From positions 9,734,966-9,798,965 of the forward strand of contig CM020514.1 of assembly GCA_009823395.1 (NCBI GenBank): 64,000 nt of DNA, read 5' to 3'. Made by a program: the position numbers and the translations under genes. This stretch comes from Thamnaconus septentrionalis (Eukaryota; Chordata; Actinopteri; Tetraodontiformes; Monacanthidae). The notes beneath the pieces were generated by a model. The model did no database searches and was not told where the DNA came from. It saw nothing but the letters and a program-made list of their open reading frames with translations. This document shows positions 36,301-51,600 of this stretch, in pieces (positions within the stretch are counted from its first letter, which is position 1; every line of letters begins with the position of its first letter).

Positions 36301-36446
36301 GATCGTCAAGGAGCATTTTGGCGAGCAGGAAGTGGCCATTTCCTTGACTATAGGCTCCTTGGAGGAGGAGGACCTGGGAAACTATTCTTGTTATGTGGAA
36401 AACGGCAACGGTCGTCGGCAGGCTACCATTCAGCTCCTCCGGCGGG
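36301..36446 (+). CDS. il1rapl1: il1rapl1 exon: C-terminal half of Ig domain 3
   Basis: A 146-nt exon after GTGTTGCAG with donor GTAAGA. The initial G completes a Lys codon (AA|G), 48 codons follow and a G is left. It reads [19 protein letters not shown], then [18 protein letters not shown], then [11 protein letters not shown]. The second Ig3 cysteine lies in the canonical DxGxYxC motif (DLGNYSCYV), and NYS is a potential N-glycosylation sequon. The family equivalent in mammals has the same EHLGEQEV and [13 protein letters not shown] blocks. The exon ends just before the membrane-proximal ELMYTVEL segment. Confidence 0.98.
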
Positions 36447-39228
36447 GTAAGAGCTCCTTGACATTTATCACGCCGACCACTCTTTATTCCCCCTCCCCCC
36501 CCGGCATTTTGCCTTCCCAGGAAGTGAATCCTAGGATGGGGAAGCCGTCTGACGCCGACGTATACGGTGCATTCCCACAGCAGCCTGTTCCAACTCTTCA
36601 TAAAAGCTGCAGCATTTGACGAATGAAATATTGAGTGGCTGGCTCCAGCACTCCATCAAACTGAAATATTGTCAGATGTCTTTTCCATAAATCTCCCAGC
36701 CTGAGTTTTTTCTGTACTTTTATGAAGTTTGGTTTTTGCAGATTCAAAGTTTCGAGTGCCGTTGCTTTTCTACCAATAAGGCCAATAAGAGTTGCAGCTG
36801 CAGTCCAGCATTTGCGGGTCGTTAAAGCCGTTGTGTTAGCTGCGCTCGACACAGTTGCGTCTTTTTCCTTTTTATGTTGTGTTTTCTGTTTCACTGCTGT
36901 TGTTCCATCCGGTTTCAAGACGAAACAGCTGGGCATGGAAATTACAACTGCATGAATCAGAAACCAGAATGGAGTAACAACGGTGCTGCACTGGAGGCCA
37001 CCATGTCGAAGACGGAGACAGTTGCTGGTTTTTTATTTTGTTCCTTAAAAAAAAACAATTATTTTGACTCACATAACATGTTTTTGTTTATTTGTTTTGT
37101 CTTTTTTTTTTTTAATGTATTTGCTGTTTTTCACAGCTTCTCAGGAGGCCAATCTCTGCATTGTCATGGAAGTCTGGGAGTGTTTTCGCTTAGTGATGCT
37201 AGAACGGTCTCACACACTAGTTCCCGCCTAGTAATGTTGCCTTAACCTGTTTGAACATTTCCCTTTATTTTCTTTTTCCTCTGGAAAACAGTATTCCAAT
37301 CAATACTGTAAGTTCAACAATATGTAACAATAGATAATTGTATTTTTAATGACCAATTCCAGGATTCCATCCCCAATGCGGTGATAATCAGGCACATCAG
37401 CTCATGATTTTAGCTGCAGCCAATTTAACTGCAATAGCCCTGTCTGTTATTCCATACTGAATAGTTTTGAGAAACTAGAGGTTATGTCCTTATTCTCTTC
37501 TACTTCCACAGACCTCTCATCTACACAGTCTTACTCTCCCTGTCCTTTCTTTTCCTCCATTGTTGCCTGTATTAATAGTCTTTGTCTGAGCTGCTCACTG
37601 TTTAGTTTTGTGTTTGTACATGCGATGGTGCGCCTGGGCTTTTCCCGCGCCGCCGTCCTCACGTGACCACTTTGAATCTCTTTTCATGTTCCGCCCGTCG
37701 CCGCCCTCATTTGATGGCTGTTTAAGCAGCAAATTGGTCCCCGCCGTTTTCCCAACAGGCCAACAATTCGAGCGTACAATTACATTTTGCGTCGTTATCT
37801 GTCTGTTTCCCCCGCTATAATCGCTTTCTCTGCAACTGTGTTGACCCAGTTCTGTTTGAGTGGTCTTTGTGGACTTCATTTAACGCTCCCTGTCAAAGGC
37901 AGCGTTTTCAAAAGCCGCGCTCGGAGAGGCTTCATGTTGAGCGCCGTCCTCCACGTTACTCAGGGAGCGTCTTCGTTTCTTGCAAAAAAAGTCAGTCTCG
38001 GAAATTCGAAAGGGCCAATAAAATATGAATATTTCCTTTAATTACTTAAAACCGCTAATTTGCAGAGGGAACTCCGGCGCTGAGTTGTGTCACACCTCGG
38101 AGATATTGTGCTGACTGGTGCGACTTAACAAGCCACAAGTCAAAGGCCATAAAATGGAAGGGAACCATCAGGGGCTTCTTGCTGGAACACACTTGTCTCG
38201 TTTCGTAAAACTGCAAAACAAACGCATTTCTGTCACTGCTTAGCTGAGCTGGAATTTGCCGTCGCCTCATATTCAGCGTAAACACATTAGAGCGACGCTG
38301 TGAGGCTAATTCAACCCTCAAACTCAGCCTGTTTGGAGGAGCACGGCATCAAATGTTTTAATTCAACACGTTTGGTCAAAGATAGAAGATAGGAATTTCT
38401 TTGCTTAGGGACATTTAATGTCTACTTAATGTCACCGCAGCCTTAAATGAAGCATATTCTTTAAGATTTTACAATATCATCCCTTGTCTTTATTGTTTTG
38501 GGATCACCGCGGCTGTTTGTTGCCCACTGTCACAGCGGTGTAACACTCGTCTTTTCAGGCTGAGCCAACCAGGTAAACATTCCTTTCAGACACAACACAG
38601 CTCATCCCTCTGCCGAGCCAGATCTCTGGCAGGATGAAGAGGAGATCAGGGGGAGATGAAGTGAGAGAAAAGGTGGGGGTGGGGGGAGGAGAAGTGAAGG
38701 ATCTCTGCAGAGACAGAAAGAGAGGGATGGTGTGAGGGAGGTATACAGGGAGGTGTGCGTAAAAACTGAAACCTCTTGTTCGGGAAAAAGTGCCTCCGTC
38801 CTTGTCCGGAGCGGCGACGTGACTCCATCCCAGCCCGGAAGACAAAGTGCAGACCCGTGTCGCGGCCCCGCCACTCCGGAGGAGACGAATCCAATTACTC
38901 GTCATCTTCATTTTTCCTGGTGTCTTCCTGCGCTGTGTACTCTCGTTTCTCCTAAAGTCATTATGAGCCTTGTGCCTCTTCGCCTGCGAAGATTGATGCA
39001 GCCGCGCCTCTCAGCTCCGCTCCGCTCGGCGCGAGAGAGCACCGGCGCTGTGAGCGAGTGTCCTCTGAGGGCCCGGCGGTCCCGCGAGTCTGACGGGGGA
39101 AGAGTCTCGCGGACGGAGGAAAAAAAGCCACTTGCCTGCTCTTTTTTTTGTTTTTCTGTGCGTGTTCTTCAAAGCATCTCGACGGTTTTCAGATATATTT
39201 CTGCTCTTGTGTGTATTTTTGTCCTCAG
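36447..39228 (+). other. il1rapl1: il1rapl1 intron between the Ig3 end and transmembrane exons
   Basis: About 2.8 kb with no recognisable exon or clear mobile element; short A/T runs only. The 3' end carries the acceptor region TTTTTGTCCTCAGCAG, a tandem NAGNAG acceptor. Confidence 0.8.
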
Positions 39229-39231
39229 CAG
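39226..39231 (+). promoter_or_regulatory. il1rapl1: NAGNAG tandem splice acceptor of the transmembrane exon
   Basis: The sequence is CAGCAG directly before AGCTCATG. Both AGs keep the reading frame; use of the first adds one alanine between RR and ELMYTVEL in the extracellular juxtamembrane stalk. Confidence 0.7.
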
Positions 39232-39375
39232 AGCTCATGTACACAGTGGAGCTGGCAGGAGGGCTGGGAGCGATCCTGCTGCTGCTCATCTTCCTCATCT
39301 CCCTCTACAAGTGCTACAAAATCGAGCTGATGCTCTTCTATAGGCGCCACTTTGGCAGCGAGGACATGGACGGAG
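39229..39375 (+). CDS. il1rapl1: il1rapl1 exon: juxtamembrane and transmembrane segment
   Basis: The acceptor is a tandem CAGCAG. If splicing uses the first AG, the exon starts at 39229 and reads (R)AELMYTVEL; if it uses the second, it starts at 39232 and reads (R)ELMYTVEL, which is the form in mammalian IL1RAPL1. The exon encodes the transmembrane helix ([20 protein letters not shown]), then the basic stop-transfer segment [16 protein letters not shown] and the acidic SEDMDG. The donor is GTAAAA, less than ideal. One base (G) is left and joins AA of the next exon to give Glu. Everything after KCYK is cytoplasmic. Confidence 0.97.
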
Positions 39376-44169
<4,794 letters not shown>

Positions 44170-44891
44170 CCTACATCGAGGACGTGGCCCGCTGCGTGGA
44201 CCAGAGCAAGCGCCTCATCATAGTCATGACGCCCAACTACGTGGTGCGGCGCGGCTGGAGCATCTTCGAGCTGGAGACGCGGCTGCGCAACATGCTCGTG
44301 ACCGGCGAGATCAAAGTCATCTTGATCGAGTGCGCCGAGCTGCGCGGCATCATGAACTACCAGGAGGTGGAGGCCCTCAAGCACACCATCAAGACGCTCA
44401 CCGTCATCAAGTGGCGCGGCACCAAGAGCAACAAGCTCAACTCCAAGTTCTGGAAGCAGCTGCAGTACGAGATGCCCTTCCGCCGCACCGAGACCATGCT
44501 CACCAACGAGCCGGCGCTGGACGTCAGCGAGCAGGGCCCCTTCGGGGAGCTGCAGACCGTCTCCGCCATCTCCATGGCCGCCGCCACCTCCACCGCCATG
44601 GCCACCGCCCACCCCGAGCTGCGCTCTACCTTCCACAACACCTACCACACCACCATGCGGCAGAAACACTACTACCGCAGCTACGAGTACGACCTGCCGC
44701 CCGGGGGCACCCTGCCGCCGCTCTCCTCCCTGGGGAACCAGCACACCTACTGCAACATCCCGCTGACGCTGCTCAACGGCCAGAGGCCCCCGGGGAAGAG
44801 CCGAGAGCACAGCCTGGAGGAGGCGCACGCCAACAACGCCATGCTGCCCCTGCTGCCCAGAGAAACCAGCATCTCCAGCGTCATCTGGTGA
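44170..44891 (+). CDS. il1rapl1: il1rapl1 last coding exon: rest of the TIR domain and C-terminal tail
   Basis: CC completes the split Thr codon; then 239 codons and TGA at 44889-44891. It begins [20 protein letters not shown], continues [18 protein letters not shown] and [17 protein letters not shown], and carries TIR box 3 ([12 protein letters not shown]). The tail contains [53 protein letters not shown] and the C terminus [10 protein letters not shown]. In mammals the tail of about 150 residues binds NCS-1, and the last eight residues bind PSD-95. The exon is very GC-rich, with almost all third positions G or C, unlike the other exons. This leaves long spurious open frames on both strands. 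Confidence 0.99.
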
Positions 44892-45132
44892 AGCGGCGAG
44901 CGGACTCGGCGTCGGCCGCACGTGAGTTCAATCAGGATCCGGGAAGTCGTCGCAGTGCCCCGAGAGGCCGGAGGGGGGCTGCTGCAGTTCGATTTGGTTC
45001 CAACGAGGTGGGAGGGTGGAGGAGGTCCAGTGAAGTGTCTAAAAGGACAAGGTTTGCTTTATGGAGTGGACAGTGCCTCTGTCTCTGAGGATGTATTCTG
45101 CGTGGAACGGGGTTTGGGTGTCGGGGAATAAC

Positions 45133-45138
45133 AATAAA
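45133..45138 (+). terminator. il1rapl1: possible proximal poly(A) signal AATAAA of il1rapl1
   Basis: AATAAA inside AACAATAAAATAAAAAAC, about 240 nt after the stop codon, with a T-rich stretch (CTGTTTCACTTTGTGG) downstream. Confidence 0.45.
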
Positions 45139-46408
45139 ATAAAAAACACTGTTTCACTTTGTGGCGAATTGTGGAACTCGCAAGAACTCTACGTTGAAGA
45201 ACCATCGCATCATGGCATCATTGTGCACACACCCGCATCCACACCCACACGCGTGCATACATACAAACAAAAAGGAAAACAGGGTCTTGTACATATATTT
45301 CGATTTATTTGTAGCATCAGTGTTTTCCTGTTTCGTTTTTTTTCTTTGTTTCTTTTCCGGTCATGTTTGTTGCCTTCACTACTGTAGAACTTTGCTTTAA
45401 CTTGTTATACAGAGGTGTATATTTTGTTTTATTTTATTTTTGTTTTCTCCTCCCGGTTTGTTTTCTATAATTATTTTCCACGCGCTTGTTTGAGGAGCCA
45501 GTGTGTCATGTAACTGCACTGTTCTCTGTTTGTTTTTTAAATCTGTGTAGGTAAGGAGAAACATTTTTAACACTTTTTTGGAATTGCCTGGACATTTTCG
45601 GGAGCTTTTGAGGAGCAGAAACTTCTTTTTGTTTACCATTCAAAAGGTGTATCTAATTTAAAAGGACACTCTCTTTTAAAAATCATAGAATATGCAAAAA
45701 GAAGGAGGAGCCGGCAAAAATTTGTCCCGCGGGACCCACGAGGAGGAGCCGGAGGGTCGTACTCCCCAATCAGACAGACCGATAGACTGGAAGACCTCTC
45801 TGAAGCTTCATATTTTCTATTGAAACAAGCAGCCTTGCTGTTCTAGAGTGATAGTGAAATGCCTCACCTTAAAAAAAAAAAAAATCTGTAGATTATTTTG
45901 AAAAGAATTCTATTTTTATAACAGAAAAGAGTTTGCTTGAGAAGTCATACTTATTTGCGTTCCATCGACCATTGAGAACAGGGGGTTTGTGTTATGTAAG
46001 TGTTATGCCGGTTTTGTACACAACGTGGCTCTTGGTTGAATCTAAGATTAAGGTGGCTTTTGAATCCCACATGGAAGAGAAAAAAAACAACGATTCAAAA
46101 GTGAGACTTTTTTTCAGTGTTTTGGTTTTTTGAAGACATAATATTATTCCCATCCCGATAATTACTTTGGTTCATATGGATAGTTCATGTTTAAGGAAAG
46201 AAACAAAACATTTGTGTTTCGAGAGACTTTTTTAAAAACACAAAAAAATTGAAGGTGTGATTTTTGAGTATGCATAGCAAATAGATATGTATTCTATATA
46301 TAATATAGATATTTATATAAATATATAAACACAATTTTCACTCGGAAAGAAATGTCTATCTTTATAGAAACACAATCATTATCAGTTGCCCTTACTTTCT
46401 CACTGCAC

Positions 46409-46414
46409 ATTAAA
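46409..46414 (+). terminator. il1rapl1: possible distal poly(A) signal ATTAAA of il1rapl1
   Basis: ATTAAA, the commonest variant signal, followed 20-45 nt later by T- and GT-rich sequence (GATGTTTCACTCTCGTGTC). It lies at the end of a continuous AT-rich 3'UTR-like block. Confidence 0.45.
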
Positions 46415-49331
46415 AACATTTATTTCCTCTTGATGTTTCACTCTCGTGTCTGACCATTTGTTGGCGGCAGTTCATCTATCTGCCACAGCACACTGATCAC
46501 GCCTCCAAGATCCAAGGCCTACACTCGGAGAAACGGCATCAGTCTCTGTTAGTGTGAACCATAAGAGAGAGAGAGAGAGAGTTTGGAGTTTGCATCCTGG
46601 CACAGCGAACGTGCCTCCAAACAGATGTGCCTTCATCTGTCGACTCCTGACGGACGCTTCTCCAGGAGTCTAACAGGACAGGAGACTCTGGAAGCACTTG
46701 GGCGCGTGTGCACACAGTCTTTTCCTCACCATCTGTCGGCTTTGATTATCTTTTCCTCAATAACTGCAGGATATCAAACTGAAGTTTACAGTTTCTTGAC
46801 TAGATCCCACGGATGACACTGTGCCAGCAGATGAGATGGTGACTGAATCCACAATGCTCTTTGGAAGAATTAAACGTTTAATTGTACACCACAGTCCATG
46901 AGATGCCAGTATGAGGCTTTGGCCGTCACGGCTGATTATTTTTGAGTCGGTATCTTTCAGAGTTCGGCATGAGATTCCAAAAATACTTCTTTTTTTTTTG
47001 TCTCGCCATGTTTTCCTGATGGGTTTGAGTTAAGCAATTCACAGGGTAGAATTGTATGGTTGTATGTTTTAACTAAAATTGTTAAGAGTGAGAATGAGGT
47101 CATGTGACATAAAATTCCTGTCATTTGTTTTTTTTTTTCTATTCAACATATTATTGACATTCATTCAAACTTTGAAAATATATTTTTAATTAATTTATTT
47201 ATTCATCTGTGACGAACGCTGGGGAACACGACGTACTTTTTATCCCAAATCACGGCCCACGTGACCGGATGACACTAGGAAGTAAGGTAACGCTAGTTTT
47301 CATGCGACATCCTTTCAGCTAATCGGGAGGTCGTGTAGAAAATAAGGTTGGTTACACTCGTTTGAATGCAGAACTAAAGGTCAGCTTTGGCATTTCTGTA
47401 ATTGTCATTTTTGTTCTTGAAAACTTTTCATAAGAGTCCTCTGAGAATGAACAAAGCTACCGGAACTTACATACATCAGCTTGCGTACACCAACTTCCGC
47501 CTCGTGTTCGGTCCAATGAAGCACGTAAGTGCAGGTGTTTGTTCAGTTCCTCATCTCAGCAAGTCACCGCTGAACACCCGTCAACTGTTTTATAACGAAA
47601 AAAGTCTGGAATTAAAAGGTATTACGTTTGGCCATATCTCTGGTGTCACTGTTATCACACTGGTATTATGGGATAGTTTGTTAATTTCCCTCTCTGAGTG
47701 TGCTCTCCGTATTCGCCATCATTGAAAATAGCTGCACATTTAAGAAGTGGTTTAGGTCTCAGTGAAAGTGTACCAAATCGTTCTCCTATTGTTGATTTCT
47801 TTTGTTTTGAGTTGGGGGGATTGTAGTAATTGGCACTTGACTGGCAACACCTGCTGCTTGTATACCTGCTGCCTGAACCAAATTACAGAGAACAAGTTGA
47901 GAACTGCTGTGCTGCTGATTGTAGCTTTTGGTGGAATCACGGCTTGCTGCCTGCAACTCCATCACAGGTTGAACAGGACAGACTCATTGAAGGTCATCTC
48001 ACTACTGAAACAGATTCTGCAGCCACTGATAGTCCCATGTCCCTGCAGTCCTCTGGTATGGCAGTTCCCATCGTCAACAGCGCCAGGGTCACTACAGATG
48101 ACCTCCAGAATGAAACAGTAGAGTGATTGGAAAGGGAAATGAACAAGCTTCCCAGCAGTACCAAACTGAAATTATTAGCTATCAGAGATTGGCAGGGGGT
48201 TATTTTATTATATTTTACAACATTGTCCTTTGTCTCACAAAACTGCATCAAACTAGAAGGATATTCATGGGCCAAGATGCAATAAAACAACAACAAAGAA
48301 AAGCTGAATTGTGTTGCCATTTCCACAAGTCTTTCTCAGAGTCTTGCTATGGTACGCTGACCTCCCTCTGCAGCCTTCCCCAAATAATAGCCTGATTGTG
48401 CCAATAGTTTGTTTGTTTTTTTGCCCGCCAGCAGAAACGCCACACAAAGACTTTTCAAAGTGCTGATGAGGGAGAACAGTTTGTTTGATTTGATGCCTCA
48501 CTTTTGCCTGGCAGTGATTGAACGCTGCCAAACAGTGCCATCTCCTGTGCATTTCAAATACCTACAAGTGGCTTTTTGTGACAGACGGAACAGAAGCAGA
48601 AAGCCTTCTCTGGAACAGTGCTGCAGTGCCAGGAAAGAACAGAGAGGACGCTTCCCCTGAGGTCAAAGCGGGAGGACACTGTTACAAACTAAAGGAGGAA
48701 CAAAGTAAGTGACAGATTTTATACTACAAGGATTATAAAAAGCGAGAGATGCCGTGAGGGCCACAGATGGTCTGAGACGCCTCAAACGCAAAGGATCAAA
48801 CAGATGTGAGTGTATCAGTGAAAACATAAATCAGACACAACCACCAAAATATAACGTGGCTTTTAATAAAGACGCAGACGGTTGGAGGCGTGCACGCATG
48901 CGAGCGCTCGCAGCGTGTTGTCAACCACAAGTGGAGCCGCTGATTGTTGCATGTTGGCAGCCTCCTGCCAGACATCTGGGGTTTTATTAGCAGACACGGG
49001 ATTAATAGACTCTCACACCCGCAGCAATTAAAGACTTAATTGGAGGGGAAATGGGCTCTGTTGAGAAGGAACGTGTGGGAGGGATCAACAGGAAGGAGCA
49101 TTTCTTTTTAGGGCAAAGTGATTGCATATGTTGTGTGTTTCGTCTCCTTTCTTCTTTTTTTTAATATTTCCTGTAGTGCTTTATCTGACCACGGGGTGGT
49201 GTCTAAGTCAGCTTAATATCTGATTTTTGTAGCGGTGCTTAGTTTATCTGAACAGTTTGGTTACATTCAAAAGTAAACAGTCCAGCTGAGCTTTACCTTT
49301 TGATTCATTTTCATTTTAGTAAATCTTAAAA

Positions 49332-49333
<2 letters not shown>

Positions 49334-49386
<53 letters not shown>
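49334..49386. repeat. (ATT)n microsatellite
   Basis: About 17 uninterrupted ATT units, followed by a GTT tract at about 49396-49415. Confidence 0.95.
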
Positions 49387-49513
49387 GTTTACTATTGTTG
49401 TTGTTGTTGTTGTTATAATTATTATGATTATTATAAATAAATATTATTATTATAACAATATCTGAACAGCAGATATAACATCCTAAAAATGATTATAGAA
49501 GAATTATAGGTAA

Positions 49514-49618
<105 letters not shown>

Positions 49619-49933
49619 CTCATGGTCTGACCTGGCACCGCCAACCGATAACTTCTCCACTCTACTCTCTGTGCCGAACGGGGAACAGCTGGCTTGTGAC
49701 ACGCAGCTCTCCCGGCCTTATCTCATTTATGTAATAAGCCTTTATCAATAACGCCTGTACACTGTCAACAAGCGTAAGCGTCACTCACACCCGGGGCATA
49801 ATGCACTTATCGCCGTAACCTACTAAGACATGTTATCTTCTGTCCAACACGTCGGTGATGCCGGAGGAAAGTGTGTGACTTGTGTCACATACACAGTCAC
49901 AAAGACTCCACACTCATTCCAAGAACTTTTTTT

Positions 49934-49939
49934 TTTATT
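49934..49939 (-). terminator. nr0b1: possible poly(A) signal of nr0b1
   Basis: TTTATT on the plus strand, so AATAAA on the gene strand, about 316 nt after the nr0b1 stop codon. An AATAAATT-like cluster on the plus strand at about 49965-49980 is in the wrong orientation for this gene. Confidence 0.5.
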
Positions 49940-50053
49940 TCTAGAAAAATAGTTTATATAAAAACAAATAAATTAATAATAATCCCAGGAGCCACTTTTT
50001 ATGTTCCCCTTCTTATATTACACAGTTTTACCCTCAACGTACTATTTTATTTC

Positions 50054-50055
<2 letters not shown>

Positions 50056-50130
<75 letters not shown>
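50056..50130. repeat. compound (CT)n(CA)n microsatellite in the nr0b1 3'UTR
   Basis: About 30 CT units followed directly by about 8 CA units. Confidence 0.95.
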
Positions 50131-50131
<1 letters not shown>

Positions 50132-50254
50132 TCCCGCTTTAGTCCTCAAAGATCTCAGCACACAGCAGTTCAGTTCAAATTCAGTCCACAGCATCCTCCT
50201 CGTCGTGCGGGCCCTTCCTCTGCGAGCGAGCATCCCGGCAGCCAACTTCAGGGC

Positions 50255-50496
50255 CTACTTCCTGTAGAACATCTCCATGAGCACTTCCTCGATGTTGACG
50301 CTGCCTATGACGGGTCTGAGGAAGAGCTGGGCGACTACCGGTGGGCTGATGGCCCTCAGCATGGACATGGTGATGAGCAGCTTGGCGAAGCGCGTGGTGT
50401 CCTTGTGGTGGATCAGCCGGACGTGCTCGTTGAGAGCCTGGTGCGCCTCCCGCCGCAGGGACTGGATGTAGTGGAGGCAGCGCAGACCCTCCACAT
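50255..50496 (-). CDS. nr0b1: nr0b1 exon 2: C-terminal part of the ligand-binding-like domain
   Basis: On the minus strand the acceptor TCCCCCAG precedes AT, which with the leftover G of exon 1 gives Asp. The exon then reads VEGLRCLHYIQSLRREAH, then QALNEHVRLIHHKDTTRF, AKLLITMSMLRAISPPVV, AQLFLRPVIGSVNIEEVL and MEMFYRK, ending in TAG (50257-50255). This is the end of a nuclear-receptor LBD fold, with the C-terminal helix region (EEVLMEMFY) as in DAX1. NR0B1 is a corepressor that binds SF-1/NR5A and related receptors in adrenal and gonadal development. The single intron position in the LBD matches the two-exon structure of mammalian NR0B1. Confidence 0.97.
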
Positions 50497-50756
50497 CTGG
50501 GGGAGAGGAAGGACAAGTTCATCAACCGTTCCTGTGCCACGTGGAATGACACCTTTGTTGGATCCCAATCAGACTCTACTGATATGACCTTTGAGCTATA
50601 AACACACGAACCCATAAACTGACATCATTCACATTTGGATGAACTATTTGAAGTTTGTGGCCATGAAGGAACAAACTAGTGAGCTAAAACAAATGCATGG
50701 GTCTGACGTTCAATAAAATCAATGAAGTCTTGGCAAATTTGGGTGTTGGGTCCTAC
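50497..50756 (-). other. nr0b1: nr0b1 intron (260 nt)
   Basis: Donor GTAGGA directly after AACCCAG on the minus strand; acceptor CCCCCAG. The phase is 1, consistent on both sides (G|AT = Asp). It is far shorter than the single intron of mammalian NR0B1. Confidence 0.95.
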
Positions 50757-51470
50757 CTGGGTTGAAGAGCACGGCGCCTTTCAGGTAAGCGTACTCCTTG
50801 GTGCTGATGTCCACGCTCCAGCACTTCTTGAGGAAGGCTTTGATGGCCTCGATATCCAGGATGGACACCCCGACGACCGGGCCCGGGCTGCGGCCCTGGC
50901 AGCCGTGCGCCTCGCCCTGGCGCTGCGGCGCGCCGGTGAGGATGCGCTGCAGCATGCTGGGCTCCACCGTCTCTGTGGTCTCGAAATCCACGCGGTCCTG
51001 AGCGAGACCCAGCACGAGCAGGGGCGCCCAGCCGCTGCGGATCAGCATCAGCTGGTCGTCGTCCGGCAGCTCGCGGAAGCAGGGCACGTTCTTGACGAAG
51101 CGCAGCGTCTTCACCAGCACCGCCGAGGCGGCTTTGCACGTCACCTGCGGGGAGCGGAGCACGCCGCGGCGGCGCGTCGAGCCGCACGAGCACGCCTGCT
51201 GCCGGAGCTCCAGCAGCGAGGCTGCGTGGGCGCCGCCGGCGGAGGAGGTGGTGCTGGTGGAGGAGGAGGTGGTGGTCGCGCAGGTAGGGAAGGAGGCGGA
51301 GGTCTTGTGGAACAGCTGTTGCAGGCTCTGCTGCTGCTGCTGCTGCTGGGGTTCGGTTCCTGGGGCTCCTCGGCGAGCGGCAGGCTGTCACTCTTCAGGA
51401 TGCTGTAGAGGATGCTGTTGTTGCTCCGGCTGCCGGCGCTCCGGCAGGGGCAGCCCTCCAGCGTGGCCAT
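50757..51470 (-). CDS. nr0b1: nr0b1 exon 1, with an apparent one-base frame break (DAX1 N-terminus and LBD start)
   Basis: Start ATG at 51470-51468 in [19 protein letters not shown], followed by [12 protein letters not shown], an LYxxL NR-box-like motif as in DAX1/SHP. From about 51162 a second frame carries the [76 protein letters not shown], and [18 protein letters not shown] through [10 protein letters not shown]. The LBD frame stays open upstream through [22 protein letters not shown] and a six-Gln run, but it hits TGA before reaching an ATG. The two frames are offset by one base, most simply one missing C in the run at 51351-51348 just before the CAG repeat. Exon lengths (714 + 242 = 956) are one short of a multiple of three, which supports that. 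It could be an assembly error, an allele or a true mutation. Confidence 0.92.
51331..51347 (-). repeat. nr0b1: short CAG tract (polyGln) in nr0b1 exon 1
   Basis: Five to six CAG units on the gene strand (CTG on plus). They read as Gln in the LBD frame and as Ser (AGC) in the ATG frame. Confidence 0.8.
51348..51351 (-). other. nr0b1: likely site of the nr0b1 frame break (C4 run before the CAG tract)
   Basis: On the gene strand AACCCCAGCAG lies at the junction of the two frames. One extra base anywhere between the in-frame TGA (about 51380) and the end of the polyglutamine tract would join the N-terminal frame to the LBD frame. The homopolymer next to a trinucleotide repeat is a usual place for sequencing or consensus indels. 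Confidence 0.6.
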
Positions 51471-51594
51471 GGCACGCCGGTCGCTCTACATGGGACGGTG
51501 CTACACCGCGGTGACTCGCCGGAGGTCACTGGCGGAGGTGGCGTCGCCGCTGTGCTCGTGGTCCCTGGTAGCCCCCCGAGTGGAGGGCGGCACG

Positions 51595-51600
51595 TTTATA
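51595..51600 (-). promoter_or_regulatory. nr0b1: putative TATA box of nr0b1
   Basis: TATAAA on the minus strand inside CCCAATATAAACG, 125 nt upstream of the ATG. This would put the start of transcription near 51565-51570 and give a 5'UTR of about 100 nt. A polypyrimidine tract on the plus strand (about 51673-51722) lies further upstream. Confidence 0.5.

Larger units (their letters stand above)
44892..46430 (+). other. il1rapl1: il1rapl1 3' untranslated region (predicted)
   Basis: AT-rich, non-coding sequence after the stop codon. It contains an early AATAAA (45133-45138), several T-rich and AU-rich stretches (for example about 45400-45450 and 46280-46330) and a late ATTAAA at 46409-46414 followed by a GT-rich stretch (CTCGTGTCTGACC). 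The end at about 46430 is predicted from the late signal; shorter isoforms ending near 45155 are possible. Confidence 0.6.
49915..50254 (-). other. nr0b1: nr0b1 3' untranslated region (predicted)
   Basis: This region runs from the stop codon to the predicted poly(A) site. It includes a compound (CA)n/(CT)n microsatellite at about 50056-50130 that would appear as (TG)n(AG)n in the mRNA. Confidence 0.5.

Noticed and set aside
37135..37195. Exon-like segment after TTTTTCACAG in the intron before the transmembrane exon
   Set aside because: The good acceptor is not followed by an in-phase open segment with a plausible donor, and nothing matches the receptor between Ig3 and the membrane.
47402..48660. 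Cluster of open frames between il1rapl1 and nr0b1
   Set aside because: Short, overlapping and mutually inconsistent frames without recognisable domains or splice signals.
50722..51408. 228-codon plus-strand frame and 212-codon minus-strand alternate frame over nr0b1 exon 1
   Set aside because: Both are shadows of the GC-rich nr0b1 LBD exon and lack any family match.
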